From Saprospirales bacterium (lineage in GTDB: Bacteria > Bacteroidota > Bacteroidia > Chitinophagales > Saprospiraceae), in assembly GCA_016719895.1 (NCBI GenBank), contig JADJYG010000018.1, forward strand, positions 62,001 to 126,000: 64,000 bases of DNA, given 5' to 3'. The notes below the pieces were generated by a model. It was given only the letters and a program-made list of their open reading frames with translations, searched no databases and was not told the origin of the DNA. Position numbers and translations under genes: made by a program. Shown in pieces: positions 42,615-50,806 of this stretch (within the stretch, counting starts at the first letter, position 1; each line of letters opens with the position of its first letter).

Positions 42615-45332
42615 ATGATGGGAAAAAAAACATTTGCTACCCTCTTCCTGACGCTGGCGCTGGCTGCCGGTGCATGCGCGCAACATTCCGTTGCCCGCCG
42701 CTGGAACGAAGCCCTGTTGCAGGCCATCCGGGAAGACTTCGCCCGCCCTCCGGTGCATGCGCGCAACCTCTTTCAGGTTTCGATGGCCTTGTACGATGCC
42801 TGGGCGGCATACGACAGCGTCGCCAAACCCTATTTGCTGGGCAATACCGTTGCCGGATACGCCTGCCCGTTTGTTGGCGTCCCGGCGCCCGCAAATATCC
42901 AGGCGGCCCGCGAAGAAGCCATGAGCTACGCCGCTTACCGGGTGTTGGTTGCCAGGTTTGTTTATTCTCCAAACGCCGTGCTCACGATGGCGCGTTTTCA
43001 AAATCTGATGGCTACTCTCGGCTATAATATCAACTATACCAGCACCAACTACCAAAACGGCCCGCCGGCCGCCCTGGGCAATTACATCGCCGACGCGATC
43101 CTTCAAATGGGACTTCAGGATGGCTCTAATGAGTATTTTGGTTACACCAACCAATACTACGTTCCGGTAAATCCACCATTGGTGGTGGCTGACCCCGGCG
43201 CCCCCACGCTTCTGGACCCCAACCGCTGGCAGCCGCTGACGCTGGCCATGGCGATCGACCAGAATGGCAACCCTATACCGGCTACCCAAACCTTTCAAAG
43301 CCCCGAATGGGGCAATGTTACGCCCTTTGGCATGACCGCAGCCGACATGACGACGTATCAACGCCTTGGCAATACCTACCGGCTCTACCACGATCCGGGC
43401 CCCATGCCCATCCTGGATACCCTCGCCGGCGGCGGCACATCGGAGGAGTTCATCTGGCATTTTTCCCTCGTGGCGGCTTGGTCCGCACACCTCGACCCGA
43501 ATGATGGCGTCCAGTGGGATATTTCCCCTCGATCAATCGGAAATGTGCAGGCCTACCCGACCACGCCGGCCGAATACCACGATTTTTATGATTTTGTAAA
43601 CGGACAAGACCCCGGTATTGGGCGCGATACCAATCCCCGTACCGGCCAGCCGTATGCCCCGCAAATCGTTCCCCGGGGCGACTACACCCGCATTTTGGCT
43701 CAATTCTGGGCCGATGGCCCAACCTCGGAGACGCCTCCCGGGCACTGGTTTGCGATTTTGAACGAGGTCATGGAGCACCCTGCTTTTGTCCGGCGCTTTA
43801 ATGGTAAAGGCCCGGTGCTGGATACCCTGGAGTGGGACGTAAAAGCCTACTTTGCCCTGGGCGGCGCCATGCACGATGCCGCTATATCGGCGTGGGGAAT
43901 CAAGGGCTGGTACGACGGCGTCCGGCCGATTTCGGCCCTGCGGTTCATGGCCGGGCTGGGCCAAAGCTCGGACCCCGGCCTGCCGCGCTACCATCCGGCC
44001 GGCCTGAAATTGATCCCCGGCCTGATCGAACTGGTGGAAGCGGGCGACCCCCTGGCCGGCCCGAACGGCGAACATGTGGGTAAGATCAAACTCCAGTCCT
44101 GGCTGGGCTTCCAGGCAATTACCAACCCGGCCAGCGATATCGCCGGCGTAGGTTGGATACTGGCAGAAAAATGGATGCCCTACCAGCGGGCCACGTTTGT
44201 CACGCCGCCTTTCGCCGGGTACATCTCCGGGCACTCGACCTACTCCCGGGCCGCGGCCGAAATGCTGACTAATATTACCGGCGATGAATATTTTCCTGGA
44301 GGCCTCGGCGAATTTCATATCGCTGCCAACAGCGGCTTCCTCGGGCTCGAAGCCGGGCCAAGCGTAGATGTCACCCTCCAATGGGCCACCTACCGCGATG
44401 CTTCCGACCAAACCAGCCTGTCGCGCATCTGGGGCGGCATCCACCCGCCGTTTGATGATATTCCAGGGCGTTTTATTGGCAGTATCGTCGGCAACGGCGC
44501 CTTCAAACGGGCAAAAAGCTATTTTTATAAAGACGCGGACAACGACGGTTATTACTCCTACGAAGACTGCGACGACCAGAACGCCGCCCTTAACCCCGGC
44601 ATGGCCGAGGTCTGCGACGGCCTGGACAACAACTGCAACGGCTCCATAGACGATATGCCCGTGTACACCTATTTTGCCGACCAGGATGGCGACGGATACG
44701 GCGATGCCGGCGCGGCGCTGGATACCTGCCTCACCGCGTCGCCCTCCGGTTATACCGGCAATAACCTCGACTGCGACGACCAGAACGCCGCTGTCAATCC
44801 CGGCATGGCCGAGGTCTGCGACGAGGTGGACAACGACTGCAACGGCCTCGCAGACGATGGTCTGCTGACCTTTAACTACTTTGCGGACAACGACGGCGAT
44901 GGCTTTGGCGCCGCCGGCATGTTGCTTTCCTGCCTGACTACCCCGCCGGCCGGCTTTACAGCGGACAGCACTGACTGCGACGATGCCAACATGACAGTTT
45001 ACCCGGGGGCGGCCGAAGTGCCGGACAGCCTCGACAACGACTGCAATGGCCTGGTGGATGATATTGTGAGCACATCGGCAGCTGCGGATGGCACCAGCGT
45101 TTTCCCGAATCCGGCCAGGCGGCATGTAACCATCGTGAACAACAATCCGGAGCCCTTGTCCATCGAACTTTACCAGGCTTCCGGCCAGCTGGCAATGTCC
45201 GGGCAGCTGGCGTTTTCCAGCCGGCAGGAAGTGCTCGACCTGTCCCAATTTGTAGCCGGTGTTTATGTGTTAAAGATTCGGCCGGTGAACGGCGGCCGGG
45301 TGCGGGTGTTGCGGCTGGTGAAAATCGAGTGA
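42615..45332 (+). CDS. Secreted vanadium-dependent haloperoxidase with MopE-like repeats and T9SS tail
   Basis: The 905-residue protein has a signal peptide ending AAGACAQ. A PAP2/vanadium haloperoxidase domain carries the vanadate ligands Lys430 and Arg437 (IKGWYDGVRP), Ser-Gly-His near 538-540 (GYISGHSTYSRAA), and Arg604 and His610 (SRIWGGIHPP). Then come three Asp/Cys-rich repeats (YFADQDGDGYGD...DCDDQNAAVNPGMAEVCD...DNDCNGLADD) of the putative metal-binding MopE type, about residues 640-820. The end is a T9SS type A domain (VFPNPARRHVTIVNN). It would act outside the cell, oxidising halides with peroxide or acting as a related phosphatase. The repeats probably bind calcium or copper (inference). 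Confidence 0.87.
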   Translation: MMGKKTFATLFLTLALAAGACAQHSVARRWNEALLQAIREDFARPPVHARNLFQVSMALYDAWAAYDSVAKPYLLGNTVAGYACPFVGVPAPANIQAAREEAMSYAAYRVLVARFVYSPNAVLTMARFQNLMATLGYNINYTSTNYQNGPPAALGNYIADAILQMGLQDGSNEYFGYTNQYYVPVNPPLVVADPGAPTLLDPNRWQPLTLAMAIDQNGNPIPATQTFQSPEWGNVTPFGMTAADMTTYQRLGNTYRLYHDPGPMPILDTLAGGGTSEEFIWHFSLVAAWSAHLDPNDGVQWDISPRSIGNVQAYPTTPAEYHDFYDFVNGQDPGIGRDTNPRTGQPYAPQIVPRGDYTRILAQFWADGPTSETPPGHWFAILNEVMEHPAFVRRFNGKGPVLDTLEWDVKAYFALGGAMHDAAISAWGIKGWYDGVRPISALRFMAGLGQSSDPGLPRYHPAGLKLIPGLIELVEAGDPLAGPNGEHVGKIKLQSWLGFQAITNPASDIAGVGWILAEKWMPYQRATFVTPPFAGYISGHSTYSRAAAEMLTNITGDEYFPGGLGEFHIAANSGFLGLEAGPSVDVTLQWATYRDASDQTSLSRIWGGIHPPFDDIPGRFIGSIVGNGAFKRAKSYFYKDADNDGYYSYEDCDDQNAALNPGMAEVCDGLDNNCNGSIDDMPVYTYFADQDGDGYGDAGAALDTCLTASPSGYTGNNLDCDDQNAAVNPGMAEVCDEVDNDCNGLADDGLLTFNYFADNDGDGFGAAGMLLSCLTTPPAGFTADSTDCDDANMTVYPGAAEVPDSLDNDCNGLVDDIVSTSAAADGTSVFPNPARRHVTIVNNNPEPLSIELYQASGQLAMSGQLAFSSRQEVLDLSQFVAGVYVLKIRPVNGGRVRVLRLVKIE

Positions 45333-45380
45333 CCCCGCTTCTCCTAAAATAGGTATCCGCAATGAATAATGAATTTATAC

Positions 45381-45472
45381 ACGCTCTGCGGAACTCCATT
45401 TTCTCTGTGAGCTTCTGTGAAATAAACAAGTATTACAGAATCTCACAGAGAAAACGGAGTTCCGCAGAGCGT
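45381..45472. repeat. 92-bp near-perfect palindrome between convergent genes
   Basis: Left arm 45381-45421 begins ACGCTCTGCGGAACTCC; right arm 45433-45472 ends GGAGTTCCGCAGAGCGT. About 37 of 40 positions pair, around an ~11-base AT-rich centre. It sits between the stops of the haloperoxidase gene and bshB1. It may act as a bidirectional terminator, but the arms are much longer than in the other terminators here, so a palindromic mobile repeat is equally likely. Confidence 0.75.
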
Positions 45473-45512
45473 CCCGGTATTGCCCCCGAACTGTGGCTCA
45501 CCAACGGGAGAT

Positions 45513-46241
45513 TTACCCTAAATGAAACAAATCCGAAACCGCGGGCGTCCGGGCGCAAATAAAGCCTTCGGCGTATTGTACCTGCGCGGGCCGGCCGAAT
45601 ACGCGGGCTTTTGCTTCCATAAAATCCAGGAAGTCTTTTCCGGATATCGGCGTTTGTGGGCCATCGCCGCCGGGGTCATTTTCGTCATAAAACTGCGAAC
45701 TAAAAGCCAGGATGGCTTGCATTTTTCGCGCGAAGAAGGGCGTGATGTCTACGATAAAGTCCGGGGTAAGTTGTTTGTCCTGAATGTAGTGAAAAACCGA
45801 TTGGGGGCGCCAGGGCGGCTGAGCGGCGCCGTTCCGGTCGCGCGTTTCGATGCGGGCCAGTCCGGAAAAAAAGCAGGCGTCTACGGCGAGTTTGGCGGCG
45901 CGGCCGTGATCGGGGTGCCGGTCGTCCGGCGCGTTACACAATACGATCGCGGGGCGGCACTGGCGAAGGACACGGATAATTTTGCGCAGGTTTTCCTCCG
46001 AATAAGCAAAAAAGCCGTCCTCCAGATCCAATTGTTCGCGAAAAGTTGCTCCGAGGATACCGGCGGCCTGAAGTGCTTCCCGGGTGCGGAGTTCCGGGGA
46101 GCCGCGGCTCCCAAGTTCGCCCAGGCTCAGGTCAAGGATACCAAAGGAATACCCCAATCCGGCCTGGCGCAACAGCGTACCGGAAGCGGAAAGTTCTACA
46201 TCGTCGGGGTGAATGCCTATAGCAAGAATATCTGTCTTCAT
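45513..46241 (-). CDS. bshB1: Bacillithiol biosynthesis deacetylase (BshB1, PIG-L family)
   Basis: The 242-residue zinc deacetylase removes the acetyl group from GlcNAc-malate in bacillithiol synthesis. Zinc and catalytic motifs are AIGIHPDDVELSASGTLL (HPDD) and DDRHPDHGRAAKLAVDA; SLGELGSRGSPELRTREA and CFFSGLARIETR are typical of BshB1. The start at 46241 (MKTDILAIGIHPDD) is the family N-terminus; the frame is open much further upstream but across another promoter and gene. BshA and BshC are not in this window. Confidence 0.88.
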   Translation of the reverse strand: MKTDILAIGIHPDDVELSASGTLLRQAGLGYSFGILDLSLGELGSRGSPELRTREALQAAGILGATFREQLDLEDGFFAYSEENLRKIIRVLRQCRPAIVLCNAPDDRHPDHGRAAKLAVDACFFSGLARIETRDRNGAAQPPWRPQSVFHYIQDKQLTPDFIVDITPFFARKMQAILAFSSQFYDENDPGGDGPQTPISGKDFLDFMEAKARVFGRPAQVQYAEGFICARTPAVSDLFHLG

Positions 46242-46244
46242 CGC

Positions 46245-46252
46245 TAATTTTG
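46245..46252 (+). promoter_or_regulatory. -7 box TAATTTTG for the coiled-coil membrane protein gene
   Basis: Perfect TAnnTTTG, 25 bases before the ATG at 46278 and only 3 bases from the divergent bshB1 start. Confidence 0.5.
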
Positions 46253-46277
46253 CCTGAACAACCGGTAAATAAACACT

Positions 46278-46787
46278 ATGGAAACAAATCCGTCCAACGA
46301 AGCGCGCATTGCCGCGCTGGAACAAGACCTGCTGTCTGCAAAAACAGACGCGCAAAAGTACATGCGCGATTTGGAAAAACTCCGGCAACAATACGCAGAA
46401 GATGTTTTTGCGGAACGGCAACAGGTGAAACAACTGCGGGAAGAACGCCACCGGGTTCAGCTGGACTACGAGCAGTTGCGCGTGCAAAAAGGCGGATTTG
46501 GGCTAAAAGCGCTCCTGCTTTCCAGTTTTGCCGGTTTTTTCGGCGGCCTGGTCCTGCTCCTCGCCTATTTGCTCCTGCTAAAACCCAAAGCCGAGCATAC
46601 GCTGGCCTTCGAGCAATTCCGCAATGCCCATTTGTTCAACTACGAACGGGCCATCAGCGCCGGAAAATTCGGGGAAGTGGAACAAGACCTCCAGTACAAC
46701 CTCGGCCTGCCTGAAAACCGGCTGATTCAGCCGGAGATCGAATTTGCCAAAAAACTGGTCGGCGCCGCCCGCCGCCGCTGTGAATAG
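46278..46787 (+). CDS. Coiled-coil protein with one membrane region, unknown function
   Basis: The 169-residue protein has a charged coiled-coil (about residues 5-70: EARIAALEQDLLSAKTDAQK ... EERHRVQLDYEQLRVQ), one long hydrophobic segment (about 75-100: LLLSSFAGFFGGLVLLLAYL) and a C-terminal helical part of ~65 residues (AFEQFRNAHLFNYERAISAG). No known domain is recognised. The N-terminal coil would be cytoplasmic if the membrane segment is a single pass. Its stop is one base from the stop of the convergent nth gene. Confidence 0.72.
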   Translation: METNPSNEARIAALEQDLLSAKTDAQKYMRDLEKLRQQYAEDVFAERQQVKQLREERHRVQLDYEQLRVQKGGFGLKALLLSSFAGFFGGLVLLLAYLLLLKPKAEHTLAFEQFRNAHLFNYERAISAGKFGEVEQDLQYNLGLPENRLIQPEIEFAKKLVGAARRRCE

Positions 46788-46788
46788 A

Positions 46789-47418
46789 TCAGCCGGGTAA
46801 AACCCCATATTTGGAACAAATTGGGCATGCCTCCGGCCGGTGCCCACGGGCCGGGCAATATTGCCGCCCGAAATAAATGATCTGGAGGTGCAGTTTGTTC
46901 CAGGCAGACTCCGGAAAAACCGCCTTCAGGTCGCGCTCGGTCTGCTCCACATTTTTGCCCTCGCTCAGCCCCCAACGCGCCGCCAACCGGTGTATATGCG
47001 TATCCACGGGGAAAGCGGGCACGCCGAAGGCCTGCGACATGACCACCGACGCGGTTTTATGCCCCACGCCCGGCAAGGCTTCCAGCGCTTCGAACGTTTG
47101 TGGCACCTGGCCGCCGTGTCTTTCGACCAACAGGCGGGACAATTCCCAGATTGCTTTCGACTTCGAGGGCGACAAACCGCAGGGCTTGATGATCTCCCGG
47201 ATTTCATCCACCGTCAGGCAAATCATGTCGTAGGGGTTGTCGGCGCGAGTGAACAGCAAAGGGGTGATCTGGTTCACACGCACGTCGGTACATTGTGCCG
47301 ACAACACGACCGCCACCAGCAAAGTATAGGCATCGACATGCCGGAGCGGGACCGGCGTTTCCGGGTAGAGGGCATCCAGTATCCCGGCAATTTCAGCGGC
47401 CTTTTGCTGGCGTGTCAT
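46789..47418 (-). CDS. nth: Endonuclease III (nth), altered iron-sulfur loop
   Basis: The 209-residue DNA glycosylase/AP lyase removes oxidised pyrimidines. The helix-hairpin-helix with catalytic Lys is LPGVGHKTASVVM and the catalytic Asp is in FPVDTHIHRLA. The C-terminus reads YCPARGHRPEACPICSKYG: only three Cys are present, with spacing X9 and X2 instead of X6, X2, X5, so the usual [4Fe-4S] cluster may be absent or atypical. The ATG at 47418 gives a normal-length enzyme. The frame is open 62 codons further, through the whole interspersed element, but those residues are element-derived. Same strand as purH. Confidence 0.88.
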   Translation of the reverse strand: MTRQQKAAEIAGILDALYPETPVPLRHVDAYTLLVAVVLSAQCTDVRVNQITPLLFTRADNPYDMICLTVDEIREIIKPCGLSPSKSKAIWELSRLLVERHGGQVPQTFEALEALPGVGHKTASVVMSQAFGVPAFPVDTHIHRLAARWGLSEGKNVEQTERDLKAVFPESAWNKLHLQIIYFGRQYCPARGHRPEACPICSKYGVLPG

Positions 47419-47447
47419 GTGCTGTGTTTTTCCGTTCGAATCAAGTC

Positions 47448-47609
47448 TAAGCATGTTGGGGATTTTCCCGCCGGGCTCAAACGGTTCTTTTTTCGCCATT
47501 TTCCGCCTTTTTTCAGTCACAGAGTCCCCACTATGCTCCTTCAAAAACGCAAAAACTGACGCAAAAAGCCCTCGTTTTTGGCTCCGGCAGAAAATCCCCA
47601 ACATGCTAA
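47448..47609. repeat. Interspersed ~162-bp element with terminal inverted repeats, copy 2
   Basis: Bounded by TAAGCATG and CATGCTAA like copy 1 (18701-18863), same orientation, with ~12 substitutions/indels between them. It fills most of the gap between purH and nth on one strand, and its right end supplies the TAG stop codon of purH. It carries no transposase gene. Confidence 0.8.
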
Positions 47610-49156
47610 TGCCGGAAATGCCGGAACCCGGTTATGACCATAGCCATCCCGCGCGCGTCGCAGGCATCGATGCTGTCCTGGTCTTTCACCGAACCGCCGG
47701 GCTGAATAACGGCGGTAATGCCGGCTTCGGCGGCAATCTCCACACAATCCGGGAACGGGAAAAATGCGTCGGACGCCATCACGGCGCCGGCCAGGTCGAA
47801 CCCGAACGCCCGGGCTTTGGCGATCGCCTGCCGCAACGCATCCACCCGCGAGGGCTGGCCGCACCCCATACCGATCAGCTGCCGCCCCTTTACCAGGGCA
47901 ATGGCATTGGATTTCAGGTGCTTGACGCATTTTACGGCAAACATCAGCTCGCCGGTCTCCGCCGGTGTGGGCGGTCGCCTGGTGACGGTTTTAAGGTCGG
48001 CTTCCGTTTCGGTTTTCAGATCGGTATCCTGTTCCACCACCCCGTTCAGCAGACTCCGGAAACTCCGGGGCTGGACGGCGTACGTTATGATCCGCAGCAA
48101 AATGCGCTGGCCTTTTTTGGAAAGCAGCTCCAGGGCATCGGCGTCGAAATCCGGCGCGATGAGCACTTCGTAAAAGAGTTGGTTGATCTCTTGTGCGGTC
48201 GCCAGGTCAATTTTTGTGTTGGTAATAAAAATACCGCCGAAAGCCGAAGTGGAATCGCAGGCCAGCGCCGCCTTCCAGGCCTCCGGCAGGGTATCGCGCC
48301 GGGCTATGCCGCAGGCATTCGTATGTTTGAGAATGGCGAAGGTGGGCCGGCCCAAATGAAATTCGCGCATCAGCTGGACGGCGGCATCGATGTCTACCAG
48401 GTTGTTGTACGAGATGGCTTTGCCGCCCAACTTGTCAAACACCTGTTCGAAATCGCCGAAAAACACCCCGGCCTGGTGCGGGTTTTCGCCATAGCGCAGG
48501 ATATCCGAGCGGTGGATCGAGTATTTGAACGAAATATCCGTGGTACCCTCGTTGAACCAGTTGAAAATGGCGATATCGTAGTTGGACGTCACCTTGAAGG
48601 CCCGCCGGGCCAGTTCGCGGCGGTTGTAGGAGGAGAATTCCGCGTCCTGGTCGTCGAGCAATTCCAGGAAGAGCGCATATTCCTCTTTCGACGGCACGAC
48701 AACGACGTCCTTCCAGTTTTTAGCCGCCGCCCGGATCAGCGACACCCCGCCGATATCGATCTTTTCGATGATCTCCGCCGGGTCGTCGGTGGCGGCCACC
48801 GTTTCTTCGAAAGGGTACAAATCCACGATGACACAGTCGATTTCCGGGATATTGTAGGCCTTCAACTGATCGAGGTGCCCTTTTTCCCGGCGCGCGAGCA
48901 AGCCGCCGAAAACGGCGGGATGCAGGGTTTTTACCCGGCCGTCCAGAATGCCCGGGTAACCGGTAATATCTTCCACGGGTATGGACGGGATGCCGAGTTT
49001 CTCGATATACGCTTGTGTGCCGCCGGTGCTGTACAGGGTCGCCTGGAGCTCGTGTAGGCGCCGGATGATGGGCTCCAGGCCCTCTTTGGAATAAACCGAG
49101 ATCAGGGCGGAGCGAATTTTCAGGTTTCCGGAAGCCGTTTTTTGTGCTTTTGCCAT
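47606..49156 (-). CDS. purH: Bifunctional AICAR transformylase / IMP cyclohydrolase
   Basis: The 516-residue enzyme performs the last two steps of IMP synthesis. The N-terminal cyclohydrolase (MGS-like) domain has YSKEGLEPIIRRLHEL, STGGTQAYIEKLGIP and GRVKTLHPAVFGGLLARR. The C-terminal transformylase has RYGENPHQAGVF, LKHTNACGIA, SDAFFPFPD and ITAVIQPGGSVKD. It ends ITGFRHFRH, the usual PurH terminus, so the protein is complete. The stop TAG overlaps the end of the interspersed element. Divergent from the methyltransferase gene. Confidence 0.95.
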   Translation of the reverse strand: MAKAQKTASGNLKIRSALISVYSKEGLEPIIRRLHELQATLYSTGGTQAYIEKLGIPSIPVEDITGYPGILDGRVKTLHPAVFGGLLARREKGHLDQLKAYNIPEIDCVIVDLYPFEETVAATDDPAEIIEKIDIGGVSLIRAAAKNWKDVVVVPSKEEYALFLELLDDQDAEFSSYNRRELARRAFKVTSNYDIAIFNWFNEGTTDISFKYSIHRSDILRYGENPHQAGVFFGDFEQVFDKLGGKAISYNNLVDIDAAVQLMREFHLGRPTFAILKHTNACGIARRDTLPEAWKAALACDSTSAFGGIFITNTKIDLATAQEINQLFYEVLIAPDFDADALELLSKKGQRILLRIITYAVQPRSFRSLLNGVVEQDTDLKTETEADLKTVTRRPPTPAETGELMFAVKCVKHLKSNAIALVKGRQLIGMGCGQPSRVDALRQAIAKARAFGFDLAGAVMASDAFFPFPDCVEIAAEAGITAVIQPGGSVKDQDSIDACDARGMAMVITGFRHFRH

Positions 49157-49160
49157 GCGT

Positions 49161-49168
49161 TATCTTTG
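49161..49168 (+). promoter_or_regulatory. -7 box TATCTTTG for the methyltransferase gene
   Basis: Perfect TAnnTTTG, 45 bases before the ATG at 49214; it lies downstream of the longer frame's start at 49142, which is therefore unlikely. Confidence 0.45.
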
Positions 49169-49174
49169 AGCCCG

Positions 49175-49182
49175 CGAAAGTA
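49175..49182 (-). promoter_or_regulatory. Near-consensus -7 box TACTTTCG for purH
   Basis: The minus strand reads TACTTTCG, one base off TAnnTTTG, 18 bases before the purH ATG (49156). It interleaves with the opposing box at 49161-49168, so the two promoters may compete. Confidence 0.35.
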
Positions 49183-49213
49183 CAACACACCCGGCGGAAC
49201 AACACACTTCACC

Positions 49214-50017
49214 ATGCCCGAGATTCTGGATTTTTTTGCGCTGACCCACGCGCCCTTTATACACGCCCGGGGCCGGGGCGGTACCCGTGCCCTGATGGAA
49301 ATGCTCCGGCCAGAAGCAGGGGAGGCGGTACTCGAACTGGGCTTTGGCACCGGTCATACCCTGGTCGAGGTGGCCGCGATGGCGCCGGGCACGGTGCTAT
49401 ACGGCGTGGAAAAATCGCCCCTCATGCTGCGCACGGCGGCTGCCCGCCTTCGTTTTTGCGGACTCCGGGGTATTCATATGCAAATTTATGGCGATCGCCT
49501 GCCGTTTGCCGATCAATTTTTTGATGCCGTGTATTGCGAGTCGGTACTGGCCATTCTGCCAGACGAGGTCTTGCCGGGCATGTTTCACGAGATATTCCGG
49601 GTATTAAAGGCCGGCGGCCGGTTTTGCTGCAACGAATCGCTTTGGCTGCCTGCAGTAGAGATGGAGACCATCAAACAAATCAACCGGGAATGCCGGGCGG
49701 CATTCGGACTGGTGCAGGCCCCGGCTGAATTTGGATTTCCGGAGCAGTGGTTCGAACTCGGAACGGCAGCCGGGTTTGAGCGCATGCATTCGGTATCCCT
49801 GCGGCATTTACCCGGTTTTCAGCGGCCGCCGTTTAGCCGGAAGCGGTTCCTTTCAGAGGTATTCTCGCGCATGGGTTGGTTGAAAGCTTATCTCCCGGGC
49901 GAGATTCGCCGCAGCAAGCGGGCCTGGCGCCGGGCGGAGCGGGGCTTGCGCCGGTATGGGCCGTTTTTAGAGGGCAGGCTGTTTGAATTCAGAAAACCGG
50001 GGTACAGTGGAAATTAA
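49214..50017 (+). CDS. Class I SAM-dependent methyltransferase
   Basis: The 267-residue protein has the UbiE-like fold: motif I AVLELGFGTGHTLVEVA, acidic end of strand 2 in LYGVEKSP, motif II DQFFDAVYCESVLAILP and post-motif FRVLKAGGRFCCNES. The C-terminal ~70 residues are Arg/Lys-rich (RRSKRAWRRAERGLRRYG). The substrate is unknown; small-molecule or quinone methylation would fit the family. The ATG at 49214 follows the promoter. Its TAA stop overlaps that of the convergent thymidine kinase in the palindrome TTAA. Confidence 0.82.
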   Translation: MPEILDFFALTHAPFIHARGRGGTRALMEMLRPEAGEAVLELGFGTGHTLVEVAAMAPGTVLYGVEKSPLMLRTAAARLRFCGLRGIHMQIYGDRLPFADQFFDAVYCESVLAILPDEVLPGMFHEIFRVLKAGGRFCCNESLWLPAVEMETIKQINRECRAAFGLVQAPAEFGFPEQWFELGTAAGFERMHSVSLRHLPGFQRPPFSRKRFLSEVFSRMGWLKAYLPGEIRRSKRAWRRAERGLRRYGPFLEGRLFEFRKPGYSGN

Positions 50018-50598
50018 TGCAAGCGGAGCGCACTTCCCTTGCTGTAGCACGACCGGCAGCGCGGTTCGTACTGCTCTTTTTCGCCGAGCAGGATCACCTC
50101 GTCGCCCAACGCCAGCCGGTAAGAATGGGTAGCCAGGTTGCCGCAATGCACACAAATGGCGTGCACCTTGGTCACGTATTCCGCAATGGCCAGCATCTCC
50201 GGCATGGGGCCAAACGGCTTGCCCCGGTAGTCCATATCCAGCCCGGCCACTACCACCCGCACGCCGCGCAAGGCCAGCGCCTGGCATACGCCCGGCAGGT
50301 CCGGATCGAAAAATTGCCCCTCGTCGACCCCTACCACCGACGTTTCTTCGTGAATGTCGAGCAGCTGCGACGAATGCGCAACCGGCGTAGCCAATACCGA
50401 CGAGGTATCGTGCGATACGATATTCGCATCGTCGTACCGGCGGTCGATTTCCGGTTTAAAAACTTCTACCTTCATATCGGCGATCCGGGCGCGTTTGAGC
50501 CGGCGGATCAATTCTTCGGTTTTGCCGGAGAACATACAGCCGCAGATCACTTCAATCCAGCCCCTGCGTTGGCCATTAGAATGCGGTTCGAGAAACAT
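50014..50598 (-). CDS. tdk: Thymidine kinase (type II)
   Basis: The 194-residue enzyme phosphorylates thymidine with ATP. P-loop CGCMFSGKTEELIRRL, Mg-binding VVGVDEGQFF, lasso/zinc cysteines CVHCG and CRSC, and the thymidine loop region GEKEQYEPRC are all present. The ATG at 50598 gives a short N-terminal extension (MFLEPHSNGQRRGWIE) typical of the Bacteroidota enzyme. It salvages thymidine alongside the dUTPase encoded at 34.5 kb. Confidence 0.93.
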   Translation of the reverse strand: MFLEPHSNGQRRGWIEVICGCMFSGKTEELIRRLKRARIADMKVEVFKPEIDRRYDDANIVSHDTSSVLATPVAHSSQLLDIHEETSVVGVDEGQFFDPDLPGVCQALALRGVRVVVAGLDMDYRGKPFGPMPEMLAIAEYVTKVHAICVHCGNLATHSYRLALGDEVILLGEKEQYEPRCRSCYSKGSALRLH

Positions 50599-50806
50599 AA
50601 GTCATCTTTTCAAATCCTGCCGGGCAGGCTCATACCGCCAACCGGCAGCATCCGGAGGGCGAAAATGCAATTTTTTAACAGGTAAGCGAGAATGTTCCGC
50701 GTATTTTTTGAACTTCGCCGGAGAATCCTTTTCTGTTGGTTCATACCCTTTTTAAATCTTCCCCGCTGCTTCGGCCGGGCGGGCTCATGACGAAACCACC
50801 GCAATT

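Noticed and set aside
43533..45248. A 571-codon open frame on the minus strand opposite the haloperoxidase
   Set aside because: Antisense shadow caused by high third-position G+C; no signal peptide or domain, while the plus strand has all vanadate ligands and a T9SS tail.
50610..50804. A 64-codon minus-strand frame between tdk and the gal operon
   Set aside because: No start signal, family or conserved style; basic low-complexity translation. The 208-bp gap more likely holds the promoters of tdk and the gal operon.
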